From: Cristatella mucedo
Taxonomy: Eukaryota > Bryozoa > Phylactolaemata > Cristatellidae
Length of the DNA stretch: 64,000 nt
Reading direction: 5' to 3'
Assembly (NCBI GenBank): GCA_009760855.2
Contig: WPIO01000014.1
Coordinates: 5,438,001-5,502,000, forward strand
Both the position numbers and the translations under genes were made by a program. Positions 11,031 through 24,953 of the stretch are shown piece by piece (positions within the stretch are counted from its first letter, which is position 1; each line of letters starts with the position of its first letter). The notes below the pieces were generated by a model that made no database searches, was not told where the DNA came from, and saw nothing but the letters and a program-made list of their open reading frames with translations.

Positions 11031-12321
11031 AATCGATTGTACTTAACAGCATGCCGGATGTCGATCCGAGTAGGAGACGTTCAAAAGATTAAGGTGAGCC
11101 ACTAAAAGCAAACCGTCTTATTACTTAGCGAGCCCACTTGCTGATGGCGAGCTATCTTGACTGCAGCTACCCGGTGGCAAGACCCTTTCATTCGTCAACT
11201 GTTCACTGGCATTACTGCACACCCGACACTGGGCACATGGTGCAGGCCCGAGACTGGTCACGTGATGCAGCGAGTGCTATTCACCTGCGCAACGGTCCTA
11301 CAGCTGCTGACTGCTCCAATGGCAACGAGAACCTCGGTAAGCAGGCAAACGAGCATGCCAGTTATCTACACAATTGCCGGACTTGCTCATGTCAGACAAG
11401 GCATGCTACGAGCACGTGACGCTAATGCTAACTTTACACAAGGTGTTTAATGACAAGCACCACCATAATCTAACGTGGCGATTTAGAGATGGAGTCTACT
11501 CTTGTCCTCAAGCAATAGAGATGCAGTTGACGATACATCTTCAACTTGGTTACATACAGGACGACAGGAAACCTTTTCGAAGCGCATCATAGCAATTTGC
11601 AGCCGCCATGAAGGTCTGGCAGACGAGGACCGGTACCACCTGGGACGGCAACTGCTCACTCGGAGGAATGTGGTGACAGGAAATACTCAGGCTACTGGTT
11701 ATTTAACAGCATCAGCTGAGCGAGTCCCTCCAACACGGGTCTCCGCACGGCCCCTAAATTATTGCTCAACATAAGCTGAACGTGTGTCCCATGAACACAG
11801 AAATCAGCCTTCTGATTTCACAACGGTCCACGACTTCACCGCAATATTGAAATATCGAGCAGCTCGTCGTCAGATCGCCTACCCAACCAGATAATTGATG
11901 ATGCTGATGCTTAGTTTTAAGGTAAAGCAACGAAAAGACTCCTCGGCATCTGCTCTTGGCCTATCTCCTCCAGCATGCTAAGGCGTGCTGGTTTTCATGC
12001 AACTTCTCCTGCTTCTGCTCTAAGCTAACGATAGCAGCCAGGTGCAGCTGCAATGGCATACTAACAGAACATGTATCCGCAATATCGGCGGTGGCTCGCC
12101 TGTCCGGCGCTACATCTAAAATCAAAGGCATGCAAGTCTGCAAGTCGAGTGACGCGATCAGGTGTCAGTTCATTTGGTCACTCAAATTGGGAACAATAAC
12201 CCGGAGGAATTCACGAGTGACCCAACAGCCCGACTTGCTTGCTCAGATGCAAATTTAGTCCCTCAGCTTTCACTTTTGGCAGGCAGAGCCTCTAGTAACA
12301 AGATAAGCTGTAAATAAATAA
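11031..12321. other. Intergenic spacer, nothing recognised
   Basis: No repeat family or exon could be assigned. Confidence 0.4.
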
Positions 12322-12492
12322 ATCCTAGCTGATTAAACAGCCTCTTTTTGTATAGCGACAGAAGAGCCTTTAGGGCTATCACCACCGCTTGCAGTGGGGA
12401 TAAAGAATCGCCCACTGCAGTATTCGAACCCACGATCTCGGGACCGAGGTCGTGAAAGCAACCGCCTTACCTAGTGTGCCACCACGGCCATT
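12322..12492 (-). mobile_element. tRNA-derived SINE, type II head, near complete
   Basis: Read on the - strand: box A GGCACACTAGGTAAGG, box B GGGTTCGAATAC, body GCGATTCTTTATCCCCACTG, then AGCGGTGGTGATAGCC, the 3' end TTTAATCAGCTAGGA and an ATTT-rich tail. It shares its body with type-I copies but has a different head. Confidence 0.85.
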
Positions 12493-13988
12493 TGAGCATA
12501 ACATTCTTGCAGCCAAAATTGTAGATACAAGCTAGGCACAAGATTTACCTGTTTCTTGAGTCACAAAGTCGCCTCCATGGAGTACCAGGATTAAAAGAAT
12601 AAAATCATGTTACGCCATTTGCATTCATGCCAGTGTCTACAAACTAATTTCATGAAGTGAGTGACAGATATGCAAAAGGTTTGGCAAGACTCTCATCACA
12701 CACTTCTCTAATCTATAGGAATTCAAAATTTGATAAATCTTATTAAGCACAGTTTATTAGGCTACTATGCACAACCTAATGTTAATCGAGTCGTCTCATA
12801 CAAAACAACGAGTAGAGGTGAATACGAGTTGAGATTGCATGCAGTGGCAGCGCACACACAAACACTGCATGTCTGATGGATTGACGCGTAAAACAGAGCT
12901 CAACAACGAGATGCAATTCAGGCAACACCCCGAACGTCAGACCGATGTATTGTCGCGCGCGTGCGCAGATGGATTGTCGCGCGCATTGCTGAGGCAATCT
13001 GTTGCTGAGTGTCGAAATTTTACTTTAGGCTGCCTTCTCGGCTCTCCTCAGGTTGCTGACGACGCCTTTTACCAGATCTGCAATTCAAACGACCGACCGG
13101 CTAGTTCAGCAGCACGACTCGATTAGCACAGTCAAAAGAGAAGTAAAGCCATCGACACACGAGCGGTCAGCACAGATTGGGCCACGGCCGCAGATGAAGA
13201 CGGCACAGCACTGGGTGAGCCGAGTACCGAGGTGAGCTAGAAAAGACCAAGGGGGGTGGAGAGACGGTGAGAAGATGAGGTAGGGGAGGAGTGCTGACTT
13301 CGGGGGACGGGAGGGGGGAGAGGAGAGGGAGTCAGACATGCGCCAGCCAATGCTACCGAGTCTGTACGTCCAGTGTTGGCTAAAGTACACTATACGCAGC
13401 CTCAAGCGTTCAAAAAAGGAGAAGACAAAAGAGTTCGTCTGTGCGATCAAGGCGAACAAGGTCCCAGGATCGATTGAGCTCAATCAAAGCTGCTAGCGTC
13501 GAAGGCTGTTGCTAGTAAGGCAAGCAACTTCGAGTTCTGCCTGGCGAGCACTTCGGATAAATAAATGAGCAACTGGAAGGAGACATTAGCAACATCACCA
13601 AGTGACCAACAATTGTACAAAGAAGTGGATGCAGATCACGGGAGCACTCATTTGGCGAGGACAAATTATAAACACGAAGCAAATAAATGAGAAAAGCAAC
13701 CGGATTTAATGACTTTGCTGCATACTACTTCTGCTGTAAACAGACATTAACACAAGCTGGCAGTGGTGGGCGTGCCGGAAGCAAGCAGCAATGCTTTAAG
13801 CTTAACACACGTGCCGGACACCAAACAAGCTAATCAAGCCAGCACGGCAACTAGATGGCAACATAAAACATTGCAAGCTATCAGCACTGGCAGCAAGCCA
13901 CCAAAGTTGCTGCGGGCGGCGGCGGCTGCTGCTGCTACCTGTTCACTCTGGCTGCTGCTGCTGCTGCGCATGCACGTGCACGCAGCAG
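12493..13988. other. Intergenic spacer, 3' flank of light-chain gene
   Basis: Contains purine-rich + strand stretches (about 13240-13330) and a GCT-repeat region at about 13920-13970 just downstream of the light-chain stop. No gene recognised. Confidence 0.4.
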
Positions 13989-16066
<2,078 letters not shown>

Positions 16067-16261
16067 CTGAAAGCGCGCCGCGGAACCTTGGCAAGCGGCG
16101 GCGTAAGGCGCTCGGCCTTACGATGGGACGTCGCACTCGCCAAGGTCTGGCGCTGCCAAGTCAAGGCGTCGCAGCAGCGGGAGAAAGACGCGGGCGGCGG
16201 TTAGTCGCGGCCGCGACCGGACGCGGCCGCGACAACTCCGTTCCGGTTCAGCTGCCGGCCG

Positions 16262-16315
16262 CGGTTCCCCTTTTTCAGCTGTTAGCCGCGCTTCGTCGAA
16301 CGGCTTTTGCGACAT
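16262..16315 (-). CDS. Candidate start exon of myosin light chain
   Basis: - strand ATG at 16315 opens MSQKPFDEARLTAE, which fits the short N-terminus of essential light chains just before ELQETF. The exon would have to end one base after codon 13 to join 16066 in phase, but no GT (or GC) donor lies there; the downstream sequence is AAAAAGGGG. The 3' boundary given is therefore arbitrary. Confidence 0.35.
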
Positions 16316-16730
16316 CGAACTAGTTAGCTGAGCGGCGAGGGTCGCAGAGGTCTCGGTACCTTGGAGGTGGTCGTCGGCTACCTTGTCTCTGGCCTGCACC
16401 GAAATCAGACAGCAACTTAGAGCTTGCGAGCTGCCGCGCTCGCAGCAACGCGCGAGTGCGAGCGCTACCCACCATGTCGACGTTAACGCGAGAAAGACGA
16501 AAGGCAACGTCTGCAGGAACAACAGGAGCCGCCGAAGACTGCCGGGAAGTGTGAAGGAAGACGATGCCCGGATGTGGGCGGCCGCCGTAGCCGTATCTTA
16601 GGACGTGCCCGAGGCTGCAGACGTGAGCCGCAACCACCCCTTTTCAATAATACTCTAAAAGGTACTTGCAGTCGTCGACCGTCCGTGAAACAGCTATTTT
16701 CATAATTTACGCTTGCTCACGCATGTACGT

Positions 16731-16745
16731 GTATATACATGTATA

Positions 16746-16778
<33 letters not shown>

Positions 16779-16806
16779 TTACATATATATATGTGTGTGT
16801 GTAAAC

Positions 16807-16854
<48 letters not shown>

Positions 16855-16890
16855 GTGTGTGTGTGTTTATATATATATTTTTCATGTATG
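16731..16890. repeat. (AT)n/(GT)n compound microsatellite
   Basis: Alternating TA blocks and GT blocks with short interruptions. Confidence 0.95.
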
Positions 16891-17639
16891 CATATATATA
16901 GCAATTTTTAAGTGCCTAGAACGAGATTAAGTTATGCTGGATCGCCCACCGCAGGACTCGAGTGCGAACGAAACAAATAGTGCCTTCCTAAAGTATTCTC
17001 CTTACCCGATAGGAGATTCTGAGATATTTAAGTGCTCGCACGCAGAACATCGGTAAAAAGGTAAGAGGCTTCTGCGAAAAGCCTCAGTAAGCTTCCTAGA
17101 CGACATCGCAGATAAGCTGCCGTATACAACTGAAATCCGAATTTCATGCTGCCAGGACCTTGGTTTTCTTCCATTTTTGGGGTAGGTTACATACACTGCA
17201 CATTTCTGCATACTTTTAAATATAAAGCAAAGTCCGAGGGGCCGGACGCTAGTTTCATTGAGTAGGTAGTCTGAAGCCAGAACAAAAGTCACACGTTTCC
17301 TGGTGCACAAGATATCATTTTATTCGCCCACCTTTTAAAGTGTCACAAATTCGGCGATCTGTTCGGTGCTGGTAGCTGACACGAGTCAAGCACAAAGGGC
17401 TAGTGGGGAATGGATAGGAAACATTTGATTGTGGTTTATTCGTTCAGACTTTCGGCATACTATTTGCTGCCGCCTGCAAGTGATTTTCATTGCCATTTGA
17501 ATGCAGGTCGGTCGTGATTTCGTTGCACATTCTTAGTGCAGAAACATAAGCCCGTTGCCTTGTGCTTGTCAATATCACCCAAGGTCAGTCTCTCTCCATA
17601 TATAGTCATAATATATATTAAGCACATTCTTAGCTTTTA

Positions 17640-18110
17640 GGCGGTCAAAGCTTTCAGGTGGCTCAAGGTGCATAGTTGCACCCGATGTTTTGTCGTGCCA
17701 GCTTTATGGACCAGCTTCAGCAGATACAGCCGAATCAATTTCTCAAGTCCAAGGCAATACAGCATATTTCATGTCGCTATTTTCTAAACAATGTAAGTAC
17801 AAGGCAGGCTATCCAGGCCTCTCCTTATACAAGAAGCGCATTATGGCCCAATTATTAATCGCACCACCACATTATAAACGCTTCCTAATCAGGCTTCGAA
17901 TCGTACCACCGACTCCCGGACTCAACATCATTTAGCTTCGCCTTTAACGAACCTGCTGGAGAACTCATGCTCAGTTCGTATGCTCCCAAATCCGGGAGCT
18001 CGTTAATGACTGATGTAGCGACATCTCTTCACTTGACGAGAGCAGCAGGTACCCTTTTCTCATAGACTTTGCCAGTCCGCGTGAAACTGTCCTTTGTGAG
18101 CGCCGGCCCG
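17640..18110 (+). mobile_element. Possible LINE relic, family A-like C-terminus
   Basis: At about 17970-18060 the text (agttcgtatgctcccaaat, then gatgtagcgacatctcttca) parallels the family A copy at 53.70-53.77 kb (SSYAPK... LT). Upstream frames are too broken to place. Confidence 0.4.
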
Positions 18111-18594
18111 TAGGCGTAGAAAAGTGGAGGGCAAGCCCACCCTAGATCCCCCTCGTGCGACCTGAAAGGCACGTCGGGTGGCTTGACACCAACAAGCCCC
18201 AGCAGCTTTCTTACGATTGGCAGCTACTGGCAAGGTCATGGCCTGGTCCCAGCTTTAGCTTTAATCCTAGTCGGTCACAGTGAAACGTTCGCATGCTACT
18301 TCAGCCAGATCCTGACTGCCTAGGTATTATTCGCGGTTTCCTGAATTTTAATGATTAGAAGCCAGTTATACCGTAATCTAGTTGGAGGCAGCATAAAAAG
18401 CTACGGCTGTGCTTTGGGATTCGAAGTGAGTTGTGGGCTATGGCTGGTCTGGAGAGATGCCTGTAGCCCTCAATGGCTGTCGAATAGAGTATTCTACAGC
18501 TACCGATACTGACTGGTTATATTGAGGTATGGTCGCTCCTTTATTGCTGCCCCTCTGAGCTACCGGCAGGAGTACATTCACCGAAGTAGCAGTG

Positions 18595-18596
<2 letters not shown>

Positions 18597-18631
<35 letters not shown>
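18597..18631. repeat. (AT)n microsatellite
   Basis: About 17 TA units directly at the 3' end of the adjoining SINE, in the position where SINE tails lie. Confidence 0.95.
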
Positions 18632-18633
<2 letters not shown>

Positions 18634-18795
18634 CTGATTTAACAGCCTCATTTGTATATCGGCAGAAGAACCTTAACAGCTATCACCACTGCTTGCTGTT
18701 GGCAATAAAGAATCGCCCAACTGTAGGATTCGAACCCACCACCTCGGTCGTGAAGAGCAAGCACCTTAGCACCTCCTTCTTGGAGGCACGGGCTT
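18632..18795 (-). mobile_element. tRNA-derived SINE with (TA)n tail
   Basis: - strand: GTGCTTGCTCTTCACGACC, box B GGGTTCGAATCC, body GCGATTCTTTATTGCC and end TTAAATCAGCTA, followed by the TA tract. Confidence 0.8.
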
Positions 18796-19152
18796 CACCG
18801 GCATTTGTCGAGAGTTGGCAAGGACTAGCTCCATAGTCACGAGTGCCGTGCTCGAGGCTAAGGACTCGCCCGTGCAGAAGCTGCTACAGGGCAGTTGCAA
18901 TGCCATGTACAGGCGCCTTGCTTGTGTCATCGGGACACATAGGGTCGTAGGTACAACTTCGGGATTTTCCAGCACTAGCTTCGCTCGGCCCCGGTGCAGC
19001 CACACCTCTCCGGCTCCGCGAGCTGTATACAAACGAGGTTCCCACGAGCAAGCTCACGGGCAAGCACGACAACCCGGGGCACTATTGGCAGCTGTCGGAG
19101 GTAGCACGGAGGAGCAGTCGAACGAGGCCTCTACACGAAACACCCGTTCCAA

Positions 19153-19274
19153 TCAATCGTCATCGAACTTTATTTTCTTTCCGCAGAACGGCTGAGAAGC
19201 CAGCTTCTCCATCGCTTTCCTTTTCTTGCTAGCCTCCCAAGAAGGATGCAGCTTTTCTGCCGGTTTTGCGGGCT
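19153..19274 (-). CDS. SRFBP1: BUD22/SRFBP1 terminal exon
   Basis: Acceptor ctgtgtttgcag. Encodes PAKPAEKLHPSWEASKKRKA, MEKLASQPFCGKKIKFDDD, then TGA at 19155-19153. HPSWEA..KK and GKKI-F-D are the family's C-terminal signature. Confidence 0.93.
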
Positions 19275-22200
19275 CTGCAAACACAGCGGATCGAGAATGA
19301 GCCAAGCAGTTCGGGCTCCAATGCGGCAACGAGCATCAGCCCACCCTTCCCATCGTCCGAGGGAAGGCACGACAGGCAGAAGGCTAGAGAAGCAGGCAGC
19401 AGCCCTCCAATCGGGTCTCCTGCTGCTGCCTCTAAAGCGGCATGCTCTACACGGACCATGCAAGCACGCAAAGAGCAGCCCCTCCCCCCCAAAAAGAGCA
19501 TTGCCGGGCACGAGCGAACCGAAGTGAGCCGAAGTGAGATCGTACCGCCGTTTGGCCGCGGCGGTCCGGCCGTTCTGGCCACCGGGTGGTGCCGACTGGA
19601 GCCACCGGCTGAGCCTGCCCTGCCAAAAAGTGGAGGCTTTCCCCTGGGATCTGGCCTGCCGCCGCCAGCGTGGCGGTGGCCAAACGCATCGCCAGACTTA
19701 GCAGCGCCTCGTGGCCAGCTCACACCCACGTTCTTACTGAACCTGAAGAACAAAAGCAAGTCGAGAGGAAGAAGCAGCAGCAGCGGCAACCTCGAGCGTT
19801 GGAGCTCGCTGAGCGCGCGCTCGTCGCGACCGAACCGTCCGCCACGTGACTACACCACCGAACGCTTACCTTGACGCCTGGCCACCTCCTCGTCCTCTAT
19901 AGGGCCGCTCGCTCATGTGCCCTTGGTCGCTGCCGCCGCCACGGCTTCTGCTTTGGCTGCGGCCACGGCTGCTGCCGCGGTGGCCCAGCCCGTGCAATGA
20001 CGACACGAACACCGATCTGTCGGGCGCCGATCGATGACTGCGAGTCGCCTGCGTCGAGTAGGCATCTCTAGCCTCGTCGTCATCGTCGTCGCTGCTGCCG
20101 TCAGTGTCGACACGCTCCTCACCTTTGCTGCCATCGGCGTCCCCTCCATCGTCGTCGTCGTCGTCGTAAGGTTCATCGCAATCGGCTCGCATGAAGAACG
20201 AGCTCTTCTTCTTCTTGGCTGCCGGAGCAGCCGAAGCACGCGAGGCTTCGTCGCCCCGGCTTGTTGCTGCCGCGTCCGCTGCTGCCTCCTCGCACTCTGC
20301 TGCCGCCGCCGCCGCTTCGACGGCCGTCGGCATGGCGATGCACTCGCCGCTGGCAGTGAAGTCAGCAGTCGACAGGTCGATTCTCGCTACGACCATGTCC
20401 CCCGAGCGGACCGAGAACGGCGCCTTTGCCGCAGCATCCGCGGTGTCCTTGCCACCGCGCTGCTTCTTCTGCGGCCGCTCGCCTTTGCCGCCAATCGCCG
20501 CTGGCTGCTGCGCTGCGGCGGCCTGCTCGAGGAGGCCGACGCGGCCGCGGTCTTTGCGCTGCCCCCGAATCCTCTCTTCGGACTTTGCGGCAGAGAGCGC
20601 ATGCGCAACGCCGGATACGGCGGGCGCCGACGCGAGCGCAGCCTCCTCTGCCGCCGCCGATTGGCCGTCGTCGGATTCGTAGTCGCACCCGCCGTCTGTC
20701 GCATCGTCGACATCCGAGTCGCTGGCCGAGCTGCCGTCGCTGCTACCGGCGGCCAGCGATGCCGACGCGGAGGCATCGCTGGCTCGCGACGAAGACGAGG
20801 CGCCGCTGCCGTCGTCGCTCGCCTCGTCGGCACCGACGAGGTCGGGAAGGGCTCCGCCGACTTCCTTGGCGGCCTTTTTGATCGTCTCCTTGAGGAGCTC
20901 TCGGTTCAGTTCTTTCGTGAGCGCCGTCGCTTTCAGCTTCTTCTTGCGGAAGCGCCTGCCCGTGTTCTTGGCGAGGAGGAACGCGCCCAGCTCCTCCCAG
21001 TCGGTGTGCTCCGAGCGCCAGTGCTGCACTCGCTCTCGAAGGCTCTCGTGCTCGGCGAGGCGCGTGAGAGCGCGCAAGTGCGCGCTCGGCTGCTTCTGCG
21101 GCGAAAGAGGCGGGCTGCTGCGCACGCCGAGACAAAGAGCGCGAAGCAGAGGGCGCGAAGCAGAGGGCGCGAGCTGAGCGTAGCACCGACTGGCTGACCA
21201 GGGCTTCGGAGCGGTCTCGCCAGAGCGCCATCTCCTCGCTCGACCTACTTGCTTGTGGACGTCGTTCATCGTCAGCGTGTTGGACAGGGCAAACTTCGAT
21301 ATGCGATCAATGTTTGCAGCCTGTAAGAGATGATCCAACGTGAGTGGTTGAATGACGATGAAGACAACCGAATCGTGCACAAACCAGCGACCAGATCAGG
21401 ATCGAGCTAAGCATTCCCTGCGTATTGGCTTCTCACCCCTGCATCCGATCACAGGTAACGCCCGATTATTGAATAGCTCACATCCGCTGTCCCGTTCCAA
21501 GCTATCGAGAGCGCTACTGGATCAAGGCCTCGAACTGCGCAGCTAATGCAGAGTATAGATGATTCAATTTAATAGCCACCAGCTCAGTATGAGCTTGGTG
21601 GTGCAGGTTCTGGAAGTCTAATGGCTTTAGACGGAGGAGCTCACCTCTGCAAGACTTATGCAACTGTCCTATCATTTCTACTGCCGCCCATTGTGATCTT
21701 GTACACCCTCCTGCCAACCCTCACTAGCACGGCAGAGCCAATTACTTCCTCGTTGCTACTCTAAATTAGACTACACTACCATATTCTGGTAACGCTTAAG
21801 CTAAACGAGGTGGACTACTGTTGCATATGGAAAGCTGATTTAGCATTGAGTATTAGACTACACTTACCATATTCTGGTAACGCATAAGCTAAACGAGGTG
21901 GACTACTGTTGCATATGGAAAGCTGATTTAGCATTGAGTATGCTTAAATAAAAATCTACCCCTCACGACAATCACTAAGTCCTAATGGCTTTGTGGAGTA
22001 ACACAAACGCACGAACAAACGTGCATTCATGCGTACGTACAAGCACCCACCCAAAGGCATGCACGAGTAGGCAAACATACAGATACACATATTATTATGT
22101 ACTTAGCATGCTTACCTGTGCATGATTCAGTGCATCTTAATAAGCAGGGGTCTTCCTAATCAGGAGCCATTAGTTTTGTTTTGCGCTTTTGCTTGTCTAT

Positions 22201-23292
22201 GCTAGCTTCTTGTGTGCTTTTGTGCATGAATGTCTAAGCATAATAGCTTGTTTGTAATTAATTCTTAATTAATAGCTCTCTTACAGTGAGGTGAAAAGTG
22301 CCTGGATAAAGTTTGGCTCGCTCACGGTGCTACGCAAAAGACAATACTATTACTAATTCAAGTCAAACAATTACACCCATTTAGATGGACGATGAACAAA
22401 TAAGCCCACTAAGATGCCTGGTGTACAAACGACTTATGCAATGACACAGGCACAGTAAACGGTCGACTAATAATGACTCATAGCGTGCTCTCTGTCTGCG
22501 TTGGACAGTGGCTAAGAGGCTCAAGTTGCCTTGAGGAGGGAAGAGAGTTAACCCCGCACAGAGCTTTGGACGAGACCTTGCATATAATCAGTCCTGGGTT
22601 ATTGATTCTTTTGCAGTGAGTTGTAAAGCATCTGGATATAGATTCAGTTATCCTAGGGCACTTTACAAACAACTTAGTATTATCATTAAGCTTGTGCAAA
22701 CTTGTGAGAGGAATGTTCTAAAAGATTAAGACTCGATTCTCCCAATTAAAACGTTGGTGCTTGTCAGAGGCAGATGCGGTCTTAAGTAAACTGAAGGCAC
22801 TTAAACCGGGCAAAGAGTAACCAGATTCAGTCGTCAGACTGGACACATCTATGACAGATCTGTGACAAATCTGACACTATGCCAGACTTAGTGCAGTTGG
22901 CAACTTCATTCGAAAACACAAGCCCAAAACGAGAGCCCAAAAGAATGCTGTGGTGCCTGAAGTAGGTCTCGTGGGATTGGCTAACGTGCTGCACACACGT
23001 GATGTGAATAGCCTACTTGCGAGTTGGTAATGCGCTGGGTAACCATCTGTCGAGTGAAGTGAGTTTCTACGAATTTAGCCTTTGGTTTCGGGAGATCACG
23101 GTTTAAATGCTGAAGATGGAAAGACATGTACTACTTTCTCTCAATTGCCACTATATCCTTTCAGGGTGTAATGGCACGATCTTTGCTAGGAGTGACGGAT
23201 TAGCAATACATATTTTGAAAGCATTGAGAAAGACAAAAACACGAAGCTATAGACACATTTGCACATTCTGTATGCAAAGGAGCACGTTTGAG

Positions 23293-23364
<72 letters not shown>

Positions 23365-24850
23365 TGTGCACGCACGTACACTATCATGCTATACAATTCT
23401 GGCTGTCGGCTATTATAATTTGTGATATGAATATAATTTGAATATTATAATTTGAATATAATTATAATTTGTGATATGATATGTTATATGAAATACTATA
23501 CTTTTGCTGGTTTGCCTCGTGCGTGAAAAGCTAGTGAAAATCGTAGGCAATGCAGGCACCTGCCAACCAGTGCTTGACAGCAGTATTGGCAGAGCAACAA
23601 GTAGTCTGGCGACTGCTTGCCGAGGACACACGTACACCCATTAGCGTGCGCGCACACACACGTATACGTTGACTCACATGAGCGGGCACAAACACATGCA
23701 TGCGCACGCATATATGCACGCACACCCACACGCTAATATACGTGAGCACATACCTACGTGTGCACACGGCACGCAAAAAAGCAAACAGAGCTAATGAATG
23801 AAATATTGCTTACCTTCATGACGACGATTTCTTCCCCGAGCCTCTCAGCTTTAGCAGCATTCTTAGCATTTTGCTCATCGGTACCTCTACACGAGAAATG
23901 AGTGAGGCCACGGTAGCATAGCTTGCCAGAGCACATGCTCGGCCTTATTACGCTGCAGTAAACCAGACTGGTGTGCATGACAGATGCGGAAAACTTCTAG
24001 AGCTGCAGTTGTCCCTTTCTCAAGTTATGGCCAACCACGGGGGGGGGAGGGGGATGAGACTCCTGCTCAGCGGCACGGCCATCGCAGAAGTCAGAGCAAC
24101 AAGGCTGCAAACCAGCAAACAGTCGCTGCAAAGGCAGGCGCCGCACGTGAACGATTGCACACTGGTGAAAGATCGCACACTCATCACAAGCAGAAAAAGG
24201 GGAGCGAGTGTTTAAGAGCAGCCATGCGTGCAAGGAAAATGAAAAACATCAAATTCGATCTAATCATACCCTTCCAATGCAAGGCACGAAGGTTCCACCA
24301 GCTACTACAGGCGGATGGTCCAAACTGCGAACACTGCGCCGCCGACTGGCAGCAGCAGCCGGAACTGTTCGCACGAACCAGAACTCGCACACGCACACAC
24401 TCGAGCCGATGCACCGTCTCCGTTGCATGAGGACGACATGAAGACGAAAGCTGTGCCCGAGCCACATACTTACTTCCGGTTCCTCAATTTTTTTATGTCG
24501 CGTGCTAGCTTGTGAATGGTTCGCACTTTTGCCATTCGCACAAACTTTCTTAATTGCACGACCTACAAACGATAGCGTTGCTCACCGACGAAGAAACAGG
24601 CTGACAGAAAAAGCATGCATGCTGGTCAAGAAAGGCACGGCCACACAGTGTGCTGCTGTTTCATCAGTTGCAGCTGCAGGTGCTGCTCGTGCACAAGAGG
24701 TAACCACAATTGCGCAGCGGTAGACGAACTTACACTCCCAGGTCTCAAAATGTACAGCAAGCTTGGTTGTAAAGACATGCTGCCAGGCACCAGCTGAGAG
24801 AGGTTGCTGAGGGTGTGGCAGTCGAGACAGAGAGAAAGAGAGAGAGAGAA

Positions 24851-24921
<71 letters not shown>

Positions 24922-24922
24922 C

Positions 24923-24953
<31 letters not shown>

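Larger units (their letters stand above)
16316..18596. other. Spacer between light chain and BUD22 gene
   Basis: Holds a TA/GT tract (16731-16890) and a possible LINE relic (17.65-18.1 kb). The GC-rich 16.1-16.6 kb could be the light-chain promoter, but I see no defined element. Confidence 0.4.

Noticed and set aside
20034-21197. Long + strand open frame (387 codons), Arg/Ala-rich
   Set aside because: It is the complement of the GC-rich BUD22/SRFBP1 exon 5 on the - strand, which has family motifs and splice sites.
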